Assembly (NCBI RefSeq): GCF_020832045.1
Contig: NZ_JAFIFK010000065.1
Span: 1-64,000, forward strand
Origin: Halomonas sp.
GTDB taxonomy: Bacteria; Pseudomonadota; Gammaproteobacteria; Pseudomonadales; Halomonadaceae
Direction: 5' to 3'
DNA length: 64,000 nt
Below the pieces are notes generated by a model. It had not been told where the DNA came from. It did not search any database and worked only from the letters and a program-made list of their open reading frames with translations. A program made the position numbers and the translations under genes. Positions 49,687 to 58,445 of this stretch are shown piece by piece; positions within the stretch are counted from its first letter, which is position 1; every line of letters starts with the position of its first letter.

Positions 49687-52434
49687 CTAATCGGGGAGAC
49701 TCTCCAGCCGGTGGCGCTGCCACTCGCTTTCGGGTTCGTTGAGGCGCAGTACCGCATCGACTACCTGCTCCTCCATGTTGTAGCGGCAACGGAAGCCGAG
49801 ATGCTTCATCAGCGCCCGCATGGGATGGTTGTCGACCATGATCTTACCGATCATTTCCAGCGTACCCACGCTGCGGCAGTAACCGATCATCTTCTTCATC
49901 AGCAGGCTGCCAAGCCCCTGCCCCGCCATGTCGTCACGCACGATGATGGAGAATTCGGTGCGGATGTTATCGGGGTCGTTCCATACCCGCACCACGCCGA
50001 GCATTTCCTTACTCCCGTCATCCTTCTGGTGCTCGGCGATGAAGGCCATCTGACGGTCGTAGTTGATGTGCGAAAGGATCGACAGGTCTCGCTGGCTGAG
50101 ATCGGATTTGTTGTGAAAATAGCGAAAGCGAATGCTCTCTTCCGATAGCTGGCTGTGGAAGCTGGTGATCAAGGGTGCATCTTCGGCGCGGATGGGGCGC
50201 ACTTCGACCCGCATGCCATTGTTTAGCGTTACCCACTCCCGCAGCTCCTCCGGGTACGGCATGATGGCAAACCGTGCCGGGGTGCCGAGATCGAGAGCAA
50301 AATCCAACGCCACCATGCCGTCCCGGTTGAGCAGCAGCGGGTTGAGCTCCAGGCCACGCAGTTCAAGCAGGTCCGTGGCCATCTGCGACAGCTTGACCAA
50401 TAGCTGGCACAGTCTCTTGAGGTCGCGATCGGGCTCGCTGGAGTGTTCGCGAATCAGCCGGGCGGCATGGGTACGGCCGACCACATCGGCTGCCAGGGTC
50501 ATGTTCAGCGGCGGTAGCGCCACCTGCCGGTCGGCCAGAATATTGACCTTGTAGCCGCCGATACCGAACACGATCAAGGGACCGAATACCGGGTCTCGGG
50601 TGATCCCGGCACAGATCTGCATCGAGTGCTTGCCGCGCTGCATCGACTGCAGGCAGTACTCGCGAATTTTCACCGGCGGGAATTTCTCGTGAATCTTGTG
50701 GCCGAGCCGGGTCAGCCCCTCCGCCACCTGATGCGGTTCATGAAGATCCTGGAGCAACCCGGCCGAGAGGCGATGGGGATGCTTGCGATAGCGAAATGGG
50801 CGGCAGTTGCCGTCGTGTACCACCTTGAGTGCCCAGGGGCCTTCAAGCTCCTGTGCCGCGGCGGCGGCCTCCTCAGGCGTATGAACGTAGCGGCTGGACG
50901 CCACCGGAATACCGTAGGCTTCGAGCACCTGGGCAGCCTCGGAGTGCGAGAGGGTCTCGCGTCCCTCTGCCCGAGCCTGTTCGATCAGGGTGTGGCAGCG
51001 CGCTCGAATGTCCGCCGTGGTGCTGAACGGCAAGCTCGGTGGCGTTTCCTGCAGCAGTGCTTGCACACGTTGATAGTCGACCATGTGCATGAACGCCTTG
51101 ACCGCCTTCTCAGGTGAGACGTAGGTCGGTATTCCCGCCATGCTGCATTCATGGCGGGCGTAGAGCGCGCCCTCCAGCCCCATCCAACTGGTCAGCAGGT
51201 TTCGCTTGAAACGCTTGCGATTGGCAATCAGTGCCTGGGCCGTGACCTTCGAAGGAGCCAGACGCGTGGGGGCGTGTACCACCAGCACAGCGTCGACCCC
51301 GGGGTCGGCAGCGACGATTTCCAACGCATCGACGAAGCGTTCCGGCGTGGCATTGCCGCCCAGATCTACCGGGTTCTCGCCAGGCTTGCTCATGTCTAAG
51401 ACACCCTTGCGCAGTGCATTGCGTGTCTCTTCGTTGAAGTTAGCCAGCGTGCCGCCCGCACTGACCAGCTTGTCAATGGCAAGCATGGCAGGTCCCAGCC
51501 CGTTGGAGACAATGGCGAGACGGTCGCCTTTCAGCGGGCGCATCTGCGACAGGGTCATCAGCGCATCGAACAACTCGTCGGAGTCGTTCACCCTCACTAC
51601 CCCGGCGCGTGACAACGCGGCATCGAAGACCACGTCGCGATTGGCGATACCGGGGGTCGGCGGCATCCCGGACAGGTCCGACTGTGGCGTTCGCCCGCTC
51701 TTGATAGCCAGTACCAGGCGGTGACGCGATGCGTCGCGCAGGGCGGTCATGAAATGCTGGGAATCGTTTATTCGCTCGAGGTGCAGCAGGATGGCCTGGG
51801 TGGGAGCGAACTGGTTGATGTAGTCGATGAGATCGGGAAGCATCACGTCGACGCTGTCGCCTACCGTGATCAGGTGCGAAAAACCGATGCCCCGCCCTGC
51901 CGCCCAGTCGATCATGGCGTTGCCGAGCATGCCCGACTGCCCCAGATAGGCGACCTTGCCGGCCTTGACCGGCTGGCTGGAATAGGAGGCATTGATGCGG
52001 CGCCCCGGCACGATCAGGCCCATGCACTCCGGTCCGAGTACCCGTATGCCCGATTCTCGAGCGGCGGTCAGCATGCGCTCGCGTATAGAGCCCGAGTCGT
52101 TTTCCACATCATCCAGATGCGCTCCCCCGGTCAGTACCAGAGCCGCCTTGACGCCAATCCGTCCTAACCGAGAGATTACCTTGGGAAGCGTGTCGGCGGG
52201 CGTACACACGACCGCCAGATCCGGCGTTTCCGGCAGCTCCGCTATCCGCGGGAAACAGGGCTGCTCGAAAACCGACTCATAGCCCTTGCGATTGACCGCC
52301 CACAGCGTTCCTGGGAAGCCCGCCTCCTGCAAGTTGCGAATCACGATGCCGCCAATGGAGTGGGGCTTTTCGGAGGCGCCTATCACCGCGATGGTGCGCG
52401 GCTCGAAGAAGTGGCGCAGGAACCGGGTACTCAA
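49687..52434 (-). CDS. Pat/YfiQ-type protein lysine acetyltransferase (acyl-CoA synthetase-like plus GNAT)
   Basis: A 915-residue fusion. Residues about 1-460 form the CoA-binding/ligase domains of NDP-forming acyl-CoA synthetases (RTIAVIGASEKPHSIGG; YLGQSGMLGNAM), about 490-720 an ATP-grasp domain (PWALKVVHDGNCRPFRYRK), and about 745-905 a GNAT domain (RPIRAEDAPLITSFH; acetyl-CoA loop MAGQGLGSLLMKKM). The phospho-carrying His of active synthetases appears replaced by Pro in GMPPTPGIANRDVVF, as in Salmonella Pat, so the synthetase part probably senses rather than makes acyl-CoA. It likely acetylates metabolic enzymes such as Acs. It diverges from a deacetylase-family gene. Confidence 0.88.
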   Translation of the reverse strand: MSTRFLRHFFEPRTIAVIGASEKPHSIGGIVIRNLQEAGFPGTLWAVNRKGYESVFEQPCFPRIAELPETPDLAVVCTPADTLPKVISRLGRIGVKAALVLTGGAHLDDVENDSGSIRERMLTAARESGIRVLGPECMGLIVPGRRINASYSSQPVKAGKVAYLGQSGMLGNAMIDWAAGRGIGFSHLITVGDSVDVMLPDLIDYINQFAPTQAILLHLERINDSQHFMTALRDASRHRLVLAIKSGRTPQSDLSGMPPTPGIANRDVVFDAALSRAGVVRVNDSDELFDALMTLSQMRPLKGDRLAIVSNGLGPAMLAIDKLVSAGGTLANFNEETRNALRKGVLDMSKPGENPVDLGGNATPERFVDALEIVAADPGVDAVLVVHAPTRLAPSKVTAQALIANRKRFKRNLLTSWMGLEGALYARHECSMAGIPTYVSPEKAVKAFMHMVDYQRVQALLQETPPSLPFSTTADIRARCHTLIEQARAEGRETLSHSEAAQVLEAYGIPVASSRYVHTPEEAAAAAQELEGPWALKVVHDGNCRPFRYRKHPHRLSAGLLQDLHEPHQVAEGLTRLGHKIHEKFPPVKIREYCLQSMQRGKHSMQICAGITRDPVFGPLIVFGIGGYKVNILADRQVALPPLNMTLAADVVGRTHAARLIREHSSEPDRDLKRLCQLLVKLSQMATDLLELRGLELNPLLLNRDGMVALDFALDLGTPARFAIMPYPEELREWVTLNNGMRVEVRPIRAEDAPLITSFHSQLSEESIRFRYFHNKSDLSQRDLSILSHINYDRQMAFIAEHQKDDGSKEMLGVVRVWNDPDNIRTEFSIIVRDDMAGQGLGSLLMKKMIGYCRSVGTLEMIGKIMVDNHPMRALMKHLGFRCRYNMEEQVVDAVLRLNEPESEWQRHRLESLPD

Positions 52435-52541
52435 AGCGTTACCTCCACCAGAAGAATATGCTTCCCTGTGTACGACTTATTGACACTGTTGTGCAAGGGC
52501 TTAGGCGCATTAAGGTGACCTCAGTCACTCTGGAGATCCGT

Positions 52542-53471
52542 ATGATCACGTCATTCATCTCGCATCCTGACTGCGATCTTCACCATATGGGTCCGGAGCA
52601 TCCAGAAAGTCCCCTGCGCCTTGAAGCCATCAAAGCTCGTCTCGCCCTCAGCGGCCTCCTGCAGCAGACGATGCAGTCGGAAGCACGCCCGGCCAGTGAA
52701 GAGGAGTTGGCAAGGGTCCATCCACTGCGACACCTTCGTGCCTTGGACAAATGCGTCCCCGAGGCCGGCATCGTCACGCTGGACAGTGACACTATGATGA
52801 ATCCGGACAGCCTGAGTGCCGCTCGCGTGGCGGCTGGTGCCGTCATCCGGGGGGTCGACCAGGTGTATCGCGGCCAGGCAGACAACGTGTTCTGTGCCGT
52901 TCGCCCCCCCGGCCATCACGCGGAAGCCACCGATGCCATGGGGTTCTGCTTCTACAACAACGTCGCCGTAGGGGCCGCTCACGCCCGCTCCCACCATGGC
53001 GTCAAACGCATCGCCATCCTTGATTTCGACGTACACCAGTGCAATGGCACCATCGATATCTTCAAGGACGACCCGAACATTCTGATCTGCACCAGCTTTC
53101 AGTTCCCCTTCTACCCGTGGCGCTACCTGCGCAGCGAGTGGCAAAACGTGGTCAATACACCGCTGGAGGCCGGCACCGACAGCGTCGCGTTTCGCAAGGC
53201 AATCGAGGACGACTGGCTACCCGCCCTGCACGCCTTCAAGCCCGAGCTGGTACTGATTTCGGCCGGTTTCGATGCCCATCGCGAAGACCCCATGGCCGAG
53301 CTGTGCCTGGAAGACGAGGATTATTACTGGGTCACCCGTCTGGCGATGGACATTGCCACACTCTATGCCGATAACCGCCTAGTGTCGGTGCTGGAGGGCG
53401 GCTACGACCTGGATTCCCTGGGGCGTAGCGCGGAGGCCCATATCAAGGCACTTCTCGGACTGCCCTTCTAA
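52542..53471 (+). CDS. Histone deacetylase-family amidohydrolase
   Basis: A 309-residue zinc-dependent deacetylase of the HDAC/AcuC/APAH superfamily. His125-His126 in RPPGHHAEA, zinc ligands Asp163 and His165 in DFDVHQCNGT, and Asp244 in SAGFDAHRED are intact, so it should be active. The usual DVHHGNGT reads DVHQCNGT. Substrates could be acetyl-lysine proteins or acetylpolyamines. GGAGAT precedes the ATG; the open frame extends 84 bp upstream without support. Divergence from a Pat-like acetyltransferase suggests an acetylation/deacetylation pair, analogous to acuA-acuC. Confidence 0.9.
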   Translation: MITSFISHPDCDLHHMGPEHPESPLRLEAIKARLALSGLLQQTMQSEARPASEEELARVHPLRHLRALDKCVPEAGIVTLDSDTMMNPDSLSAARVAAGAVIRGVDQVYRGQADNVFCAVRPPGHHAEATDAMGFCFYNNVAVGAAHARSHHGVKRIAILDFDVHQCNGTIDIFKDDPNILICTSFQFPFYPWRYLRSEWQNVVNTPLEAGTDSVAFRKAIEDDWLPALHAFKPELVLISAGFDAHREDPMAELCLEDEDYYWVTRLAMDIATLYADNRLVSVLEGGYDLDSLGRSAEAHIKALLGLPF

Positions 53472-53548
53472 GGCTGAAAAGGTCGTCGTCGTCACGCACG
53501 TCAGAGGCGCCCTAAGCAATGCAGGGAGCGCCTTCTGTGGTACGCTTT

Positions 53549-53563
53549 GGAAACTCTGTTTCC
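53549..53563. promoter_or_regulatory. Inverted repeat before the XRE-cupin gene
   Basis: GGAAAC-TCT-GTTTCC is a perfect 6-bp inverted repeat 16 bp upstream of the chosen start. Many XRE-cupin regulators repress their own gene, and this is the best operator candidate in the 108-bp gap. Confidence 0.45.
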
Positions 53564-53579
53564 GATAGTGAACTCATCA

Positions 53580-54212
53580 ATGCCCGCCAATACCGATCAG
53601 CAGGCCGCGCTGCGCATCGCCTCGGGACGCAAGCCGTTCGTCGAGCCCCTGCGTCTCGGCGAACGACTCAAGGAAATTCGCCTCTCCAACCAGTGGACGC
53701 TTGAGGATGTCAGCCAACGTACGGGATTGGCACGCTCCACGCTTTCCAAGATCGAGAACGATCAGATATCACCGACGTTCACTGCCGTGCAGAAACTGAT
53801 CAACGGACTTGGCATCGACCTGCCGCAGTTGCTGACGCCACCCAAGATCCAGCCGCGCACCATGGGCCGCCGCGACCTGACTCGTCAAGGCGAAGGCCAG
53901 CGTCACCCGACACCCACCTACGAACACGAATTGCTCAGCTGCGAACTGGCTCAGAAGCGCATGATCCCGTTCAAGACCATCGTTCGTGCTCGCAGCTTCG
54001 ATGAATTCAGCGAGTGGGTACGCCACGATGGCGAAGAATTCCTGATGGTGCTGGAGGGCGAGATTCGTCTCTATACCGAGTTTTACGAACCGTTGCAGCT
54101 GTCACGCGGCGACAGTATCTATTTCGACAGCGACATGGGGCATGCGCTCGTCTCCATCAGCGATGACGACGCGGTCGTATTATCGGTCTGCACCCGTGGC
54201 GAAGTCGTCTGA
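53580..54212 (+). CDS. XRE-family regulator with C-terminal cupin sensor
   Basis: A 210-residue protein. The helix-turn-helix (about 29-80: RLKEIRLSNQWTLEDVSQRTGLARSTLSKIENDQISPTF) is followed by a cupin domain (about 135-205: HDGEEFLMVLEGEIRLYTEFYEPLQLSRGDSIYFDSDMGHAL). Such regulators (PuuR-, SutR- or AlgQ-like groups) sense small metabolites and control catabolic or polyamine/amino-acid genes. Start is uncertain: ATG 53580 lacks a good ribosome-binding site, and GTG 53568 or TTG 53547 are in frame. Neighbouring deacetylase gene is a possible target. Confidence 0.87.
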   Translation: MPANTDQQAALRIASGRKPFVEPLRLGERLKEIRLSNQWTLEDVSQRTGLARSTLSKIENDQISPTFTAVQKLINGLGIDLPQLLTPPKIQPRTMGRRDLTRQGEGQRHPTPTYEHELLSCELAQKRMIPFKTIVRARSFDEFSEWVRHDGEEFLMVLEGEIRLYTEFYEPLQLSRGDSIYFDSDMGHALVSISDDDAVVLSVCTRGEVV

Positions 54213-54271
54213 TCCGTCAACCAGTTATGTCTTTTTTGTTATCCTGAGGCGACACAACCAGGAGCCTACGT

Positions 54272-54592
54272 ATGCAGCATCTCGACGACGCCACACGCAC
54301 CCAGCTCGAGGCCGCCGCCTTCCGTCGCCTGCTTCAGCATCTGGATGCCCACAAGGAAGTGCAGAACATCGACCTGATGATTCTTGCCGACTTCTGCCGT
54401 AACTGTCTATCCAAGTGGCTTGTATCCGCTGCCGACGAGCACGGGGCCGAACTCGATTACGAGGCGGCACGCGAATACGTCTATGGCATGCCTTACGGGG
54501 AGTGGAAGGACAAATACCAGCCCAAGGCTACTCCGGAGCAGCTTGCCGCCTTCGAGCAGCGCCAGGCCCGCAAGCGGGAGTCGGGCTCATGA
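54272..54592 (+). CDS. DUF1244-family protein
   Basis: A 106-residue small protein recognised as DUF1244 (PF06844) by VQNIDLMILADFCRNCLSKWLVSAADEHG (about 31-60) and YVYGMPYGEWKDKYQ (about 69-83). A CRNC pair is conserved. Function unknown. CAGGAGCC precedes the ATG. The ATGA overlap couples it to moaB, an association that might reflect shared regulation only. Confidence 0.88.
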   Translation: MQHLDDATRTQLEAAAFRRLLQHLDAHKEVQNIDLMILADFCRNCLSKWLVSAADEHGAELDYEAAREYVYGMPYGEWKDKYQPKATPEQLAAFEQRQARKRESGS

Positions 54593-55110
54593 GTGAGTCG
54601 ATGATCCCGCTGAAAATCGCGGTGCTGACCATTTCCGATACCCGCGACTTCAACAGCGATCGCAGCGGCGCCCTGCTCGCCGAGCGACTTACCGAGTCCG
54701 GGCATGAGCTGGCCGAGCGCCGCATCGTGGTCGACGATATCTACCGCATTCGTGCCGCGGTTTCCGAGTGGATCGCCGCTTCCGATGTGCAGGTGGTTCT
54801 GACCACCGGCGGGACCGGCTTCACCGGCCGAGATTCCACCCCAGAGGCGGTATCGGTGCTGCTGGACAAGCGGATAGAGGGATTCGGCGAGCAATTCCGC
54901 CAGCTCTCCTGGCATGAGATCGGCAGCTCGACTATCCAGAGCCGTTGCTTGGCCGGCCTTGCCAATGCCACTGCGATCTTCTGCCTGCCCGGGTCGAGCG
55001 GCGCCTGCCGCACCGCATGGGACGGCCTGCTTGCCGAGCAGCTCGACAGTCGCCACAAACCGTGCAATTTCGCCAACCTGGTCATCCCCGGGCGAGGCCA
55101 GCATGGCTGA
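54589..55110 (+). CDS. moaB: Molybdenum cofactor biosynthesis protein MoaB
   Basis: A 173-residue MoaB/Mog-family protein, adenylating molybdopterin ahead of molybdate insertion. The signature VVLTTGGTGFTGRDSTPEA (about 66-84) is the MPT-binding loop; AIFCLPGSSGACRTAWDGL (about 127-145) is the C-terminal landmark. Its ATG overlaps the DUF1244 stop, and its end overlaps moeA by 8 bp. GTTGCTTG-type trimeric fold residues are as in E. coli MoaB. Confidence 0.93.
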   Translation: MSESMIPLKIAVLTISDTRDFNSDRSGALLAERLTESGHELAERRIVVDDIYRIRAAVSEWIAASDVQVVLTTGGTGFTGRDSTPEAVSVLLDKRIEGFGEQFRQLSWHEIGSSTIQSRCLAGLANATAIFCLPGSSGACRTAWDGLLAEQLDSRHKPCNFANLVIPGRGQHG

Positions 55111-56311
55111 GCTGCAGTCCGTCGAATCCGCACTGACCGCTTTGCTCCAGGGCGTCGATGCTGTCGAAGCACACCTTGTCAGCTGCAGCGAGGCCGGGGG
55201 CCGGGTATTGGCCGACGACATCATCGCACGACTCGACGTGCCCCCCTTCGACAACAGCGCCATGGACGGCTACGCCCTGCATCACGAGGATGCCGGCCGG
55301 CGCCTGCCGATTGCCCAGCGTATCGCCGCGGGGGTCAAGGCGCGACCGCTCGCGCGTGGTACCTGCGCTCGCATTTTCACCGGGGCCGAACTGCCGGAAG
55401 GGGCCGACTGCGTCGTCATGCAGGAGAAAGTCGATGTCTTCGATGACGAGGCCGAAATTCCGGCTCAAGCGACGGTACACGACAATGTGCGACACCGTGG
55501 TGACGACGTTACCGCAGGCGCAGAGCTGCTCAGCGCCGGCCACCGCCTGGATGGTGCTGCGCTGGGGCATCTGGCCAGCCAGGGAATCGTCGACGTAGCG
55601 GTACGCCGGCGCCCAAGGGTTGCTCTGCTGACCAGTGGCGATGAAATCGTCGAACCGGGTCAGCCGCTGGCGCCTGGGCAGATCTATAACAGCAATCGCC
55701 CCATGTTGAAGGAGCTGCTGGAAGGGTTCGGCGCCGAGGTGTCCTTAATCGCCTCGCTACCCGACGATGCCGACAGCACCCGGGACATGCTGGCACGTGC
55801 CGCCGAGCAGGTCGATGTGGTGGTGACAACGGGCGGTGTCAGCGTCGGCGAAGAGGATCACGTCAAAGCCGCCATCGAGGCCATAGGTCAGCTGGATGTC
55901 TGGCGGCTGGCGCTCAAACCGGGCAAGCCGCTGGCCCTGGGCCGACTCCTTGCCAGTGGCGGACGCGAGGTGCGCTTCGTCGGCTTGCCCGGCAATCCCG
56001 TTTCCAGTTTCGTTGCCGCCTGGCTTTTCCTGCGCCCGCTGATGGGCGCCCTGCTCGCCTGCCCCAGCCTGGCGAGCCTGCCGAAGTTGAGTGCACGGGC
56101 CGGCTTCGCTACCAGCACCGGGCCGCGGCGGCACTACATGAGAGTCTCGCTCGCCATGCAGCAAGACGGCTTGAGCGCACACGCTTTTGCCAATCAGGGC
56201 TCCGGCGTTCTCTCATCCTGTGTATATGCTGATGCGCTGGCGGTGATACCGGCCGATACGCAAGTCAGCGAGGGCGACAGGGTCGAATGCCTGTGGCTCA
56301 GGGCCGATTGA
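55103..56311 (+). CDS. moeA: Molybdopterin molybdotransferase MoeA
   Basis: A 402-residue enzyme that ligates molybdate to molybdopterin-AMP. Domain I/III sequence PPFDNSAMDGYALH is at about 47-60, the molybdate-site loop FTGAELPEGADCVVMQE at about 92-108, and domain III VVTTGGVSVGEEDHVKAAI at about 237-255, with KPGKPLALGRL following near 272. The start lies within the last 8 bp of moaB, after a GCGAGG site. Only moaB and moeA are here; the remaining moa, mob and mod genes are elsewhere. It converges on acpH, 10 bp between stops. Confidence 0.95.
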   Translation: MAELQSVESALTALLQGVDAVEAHLVSCSEAGGRVLADDIIARLDVPPFDNSAMDGYALHHEDAGRRLPIAQRIAAGVKARPLARGTCARIFTGAELPEGADCVVMQEKVDVFDDEAEIPAQATVHDNVRHRGDDVTAGAELLSAGHRLDGAALGHLASQGIVDVAVRRRPRVALLTSGDEIVEPGQPLAPGQIYNSNRPMLKELLEGFGAEVSLIASLPDDADSTRDMLARAAEQVDVVVTTGGVSVGEEDHVKAAIEAIGQLDVWRLALKPGKPLALGRLLASGGREVRFVGLPGNPVSSFVAAWLFLRPLMGALLACPSLASLPKLSARAGFATSTGPRRHYMRVSLAMQQDGLSAHAFANQGSGVLSSCVYADALAVIPADTQVSEGDRVECLWLRAD

Positions 56312-56321
56312 GGCAGCTGAC

Positions 56322-56894
56322 TTACCCCGTGCGAGGGACTTCCAGGGCATGCAGGACGGCCGGCCACAGTCGATGGAAGTCCGCTTCCAAGCCGGCATAG
56401 TCCGCCTTGAGCCAAGGCACCGATGCCGCCAGACGATTGGGGCCCGACAACCGCCGACCAATGCCGGATATTGCATCGCAGGTGAAGGAAAAGTCGGCAT
56501 AGCGATGCAGCCAGTCCTGCGCAACCAGCGCAGGTATCATGCTTTCCAGGCGGGCTGGGGCAGGTCTGTGGCTGAGCACCTCATAGCTGCGCAGTACCAG
56601 AAGAGACTGCTGTCGCCCCAGGTTGAGTTCTCGTGCTACGAAGTGATCCCACACCAGATCCAGTGCAATGCCTGCGTAGCGTCGGCATTCGGCAGGCGCT
56701 CGGCAGCGAGCCGAGGCCACGGTGGGATGGCTATCGACGAAGGCGTCGACCCGTCGATGATGACGAATGCCGCATGCCACCTCCGTTGGCCAGCCGGAGA
56801 GGTCGCTGCCCTTCACGCCATCGGCGATCAGATTGCCGTACAAGAACTCGTCGCTGCCACCACGGGCAAGCCAGGCATGAGCCAGGAAGTTCAT
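56322..56894 (-). CDS. acpH: Acyl carrier protein phosphodiesterase AcpH
   Basis: A 190-residue member of the ACP phosphodiesterase family (PF04336), removing the 4'-phosphopantetheine arm from ACP. The N-terminal MNFLAHAWLARGGSDEFLYGNLIADGVKG and the HD-like HHRRVDAFVDSHPTV (about 46-60) and LDLVWDHFVARE (about 77) segments match. It is 10 bp downstream of tusE on the same strand and may be cotranscribed with the tus genes, an arrangement I regard as unusual. Confidence 0.88.
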   Translation of the reverse strand: MNFLAHAWLARGGSDEFLYGNLIADGVKGSDLSGWPTEVACGIRHHRRVDAFVDSHPTVASARCRAPAECRRYAGIALDLVWDHFVARELNLGRQQSLLVLRSYEVLSHRPAPARLESMIPALVAQDWLHRYADFSFTCDAISGIGRRLSGPNRLAASVPWLKADYAGLEADFHRLWPAVLHALEVPRTG

Positions 56895-56904
56895 GCCTAC
56901 CCCT

Positions 56905-57258
56905 TCACAGACAGTTGGCGGGCTTTGGCAGGCCCGCCAGGCGCGCCGCCACCTTGGCGGGACTGTCGGGAAAAAGGCGCATCAGATGCAACGAGCGGCC
57001 CTTCTCCGACCCCAATGTCTGCCCCACCGCCTTGACCAGCGGACGCATGGCCGGCGAGGCCTGATAGCGAGAATAGAAGTCACGAAGCACCTCGATCACT
57101 TCCCAATGCTCTTCACCAAGCTCCCGGCCCTCTTCAGCAGCCAGGGCCTCGGCTACGCCCGGCGTCCAGTCGGAGAGCTCAATGAGATAGCCTTCGGGAT
57201 CCAGAGCAATACGCCTGTCGTCGACGATCATGTAACGCGCAATCTCGGTAGAGGCCAT
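56905..57258 (-). CDS. tusE: Sulfur relay protein TusE (DsrC family)
   Basis: A 117-residue DsrC/TusE protein that accepts persulfide from TusBCD and passes it to MnmA for tRNA 2-thiouridine synthesis. The conserved ALDPEGYLIELSDWTPGVAEALA (about 17-39) and the penultimate Cys in the C-terminal PANCL are present; the second Cys typical of dissimilatory DsrC is absent, fitting the TusE role. The start overlaps the tusB stop by 1 bp. The frame is open upstream, but MASTEIARY fits the family. Confidence 0.93.
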   Translation of the reverse strand: MASTEIARYMIVDDRRIALDPEGYLIELSDWTPGVAEALAAEEGRELGEEHWEVIEVLRDFYSRYQASPAMRPLVKAVGQTLGSEKGRSLHLMRLFPDSPAKVAARLAGLPKPANCL

Positions 57259-57548
57259 CAGAACCAGCTCACCGTCTTGTCTGCCTCTTCGGTAAGAGTA
57301 ACGAAGCCGTCCACATCGACGACCTGAACGGAGGCGTCGCATTGACCGTCGAGACCGCGGGCAACCAGGTCTTCGCGCAGGGCGAAAAGACGATCACCCA
57401 CCTGCTGGAAATGGCGCACCTGAGACGTCAGCGCCCCGAGCACGCCATCCTCGATCAGTAACAGCCGGTCGGTACTGCCCATGGCCGCGAGAGCCTCGCG
57501 GTACACCAAGCTCGTACTGGGCGGTCGGTTGAGAATATGCAGTATCAT
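57258..57548 (-). CDS. tusB: Sulfur relay protein TusB (DsrH family)
   Basis: A 96-residue DsrH/TusB subunit of the TusBCD hexamer. MILHILNRPPSTSLVYREAL and LLLIEDGVLGAL are recognisable. The family has weak overall conservation, but its place between tusC and tusE is diagnostic. A GTG at 57554 is also in frame; GAGAGTGCTC just before the ATG favours the start chosen. The next gene overlaps by 1 bp. Confidence 0.87.
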   Translation of the reverse strand: MILHILNRPPSTSLVYREALAAMGSTDRLLLIEDGVLGALTSQVRHFQQVGDRLFALREDLVARGLDGQCDASVQVVDVDGFVTLTEEADKTVSWF

Positions 57549-57576
57549 GAGCACTCTCGCAGTGGTATCGAAACCT

Positions 57577-57954
57577 TCAGAACGTCAGTATCTGCCGATG
57601 TCCGGCCATCAGCTCGGCAATCGCCTCGGCCTCGAGCCCAGCGGCGGGAAGCATGAGGTCTTGCTGGGCGAGCCCGAATTCCGCGAGGGCGTCATTGGCC
57701 ACGAACAGCGACTCGATATCGTACATGGCCAGCATGTCCATGGTTGCCGCCGTACCCTTCTGTCCCAACGGACCGGCCTGCTGCCCCTTGGCCAGAGCCA
57801 GGACTCCATTGGCCATGAACAACAGCGTCACCGACTGACCGAAGGCGGCAGCCACCAGCGCCGCGTCGAGTCCCTCACGCAACCAGCTGCTGCCATGGGG
57901 CGAATGGCGCAGGATGACCAGCAGGTCGCCTTCTACAGGGACAGGTGTCGTCAT
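57577..57954 (-). CDS. tusC: Sulfur relay protein TusC (DsrF family)
   Basis: A 125-residue DsrF/TusC subunit. The DsrE-like fold is indicated by LVILRHSPHGSSWLREGLDAALVAAAFGQSVTLLFMANGVLAL (about 11-53) and ESLFVANDALAEFGL. It contributes to the 2-thiouridine sulfur relay with TusB and TusD. GGAGAG before the ATG sets the start; the frame is open through upstream tusD sequence without support. tusD lies 26 bp before it. Confidence 0.9.
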   Translation of the reverse strand: MTTPVPVEGDLLVILRHSPHGSSWLREGLDAALVAAAFGQSVTLLFMANGVLALAKGQQAGPLGQKGTAATMDMLAMYDIESLFVANDALAEFGLAQQDLMLPAAGLEAEAIAELMAGHRQILTF

Positions 57955-57980
57955 CGCTCGCTCTCCTCCAGGTGCAACGA

Positions 57981-58373
57981 TCATGGCGCAAAGGTCACGA
58001 GGCGGTCGACCTCCTGCCCCAGGTCGATCAGCTGGCCGAGGCCGGTGAGCTCGAATGGCGGCTCCACGCAGTGACCGGACTTGCCATGCCGGTCGGCCTC
58101 GCGGGCATCGAGCATCCCCCGCCGCAGGGCTGCGGCAATGCAAACCTGCAACTGCGTGCCGTGCTTGGCATTCAGCGCGCACCAGGCATCGTAAAGGTGT
58201 GGCTCGTCCTGAGGCGGCGCGGCGAGGCGTGCTGCATTGAAGACACCATCATGATAGAAGAAGACACGCTCGAGGCGGTGCCCCCGGGCCAGTAGCGCCG
58301 AGGCGAAGCGCAGGGCGGAGTGGGCGGCCTGGCTACTGTAGGGCGCCCCTTTGACGAGTAGACCATAGCGCAT
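57981..58373 (-). CDS. tusD: Sulfur relay protein TusD (DsrE family)
   Basis: A 130-residue DsrE/TusD protein that takes sulfur from IscS/TusA. MRYGLLVKGAPYSSQAAHSALRFASALLARGH is the N-terminal hallmark, VFFYHDGVFNAA (about 37-48) follows, and the active Cys is in LQVCIAAALRRGM (Cys about 77). The start is the ATG giving the family N-terminus; an open extension of nine codons has no support. First gene of tusDCBE-acpH. Confidence 0.93.
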   Translation of the reverse strand: MRYGLLVKGAPYSSQAAHSALRFASALLARGHRLERVFFYHDGVFNAARLAAPPQDEPHLYDAWCALNAKHGTQLQVCIAAALRRGMLDAREADRHGKSGHCVEPPFELTGLGQLIDLGQEVDRLVTFAP

Positions 58374-58445
58374 GTGACGGTTCCTGCTATGCAAACGCAC
58401 AGGCCCCGCATGAGCGGGGCCTGGCGATACCCTCGTGTTCGGTTA

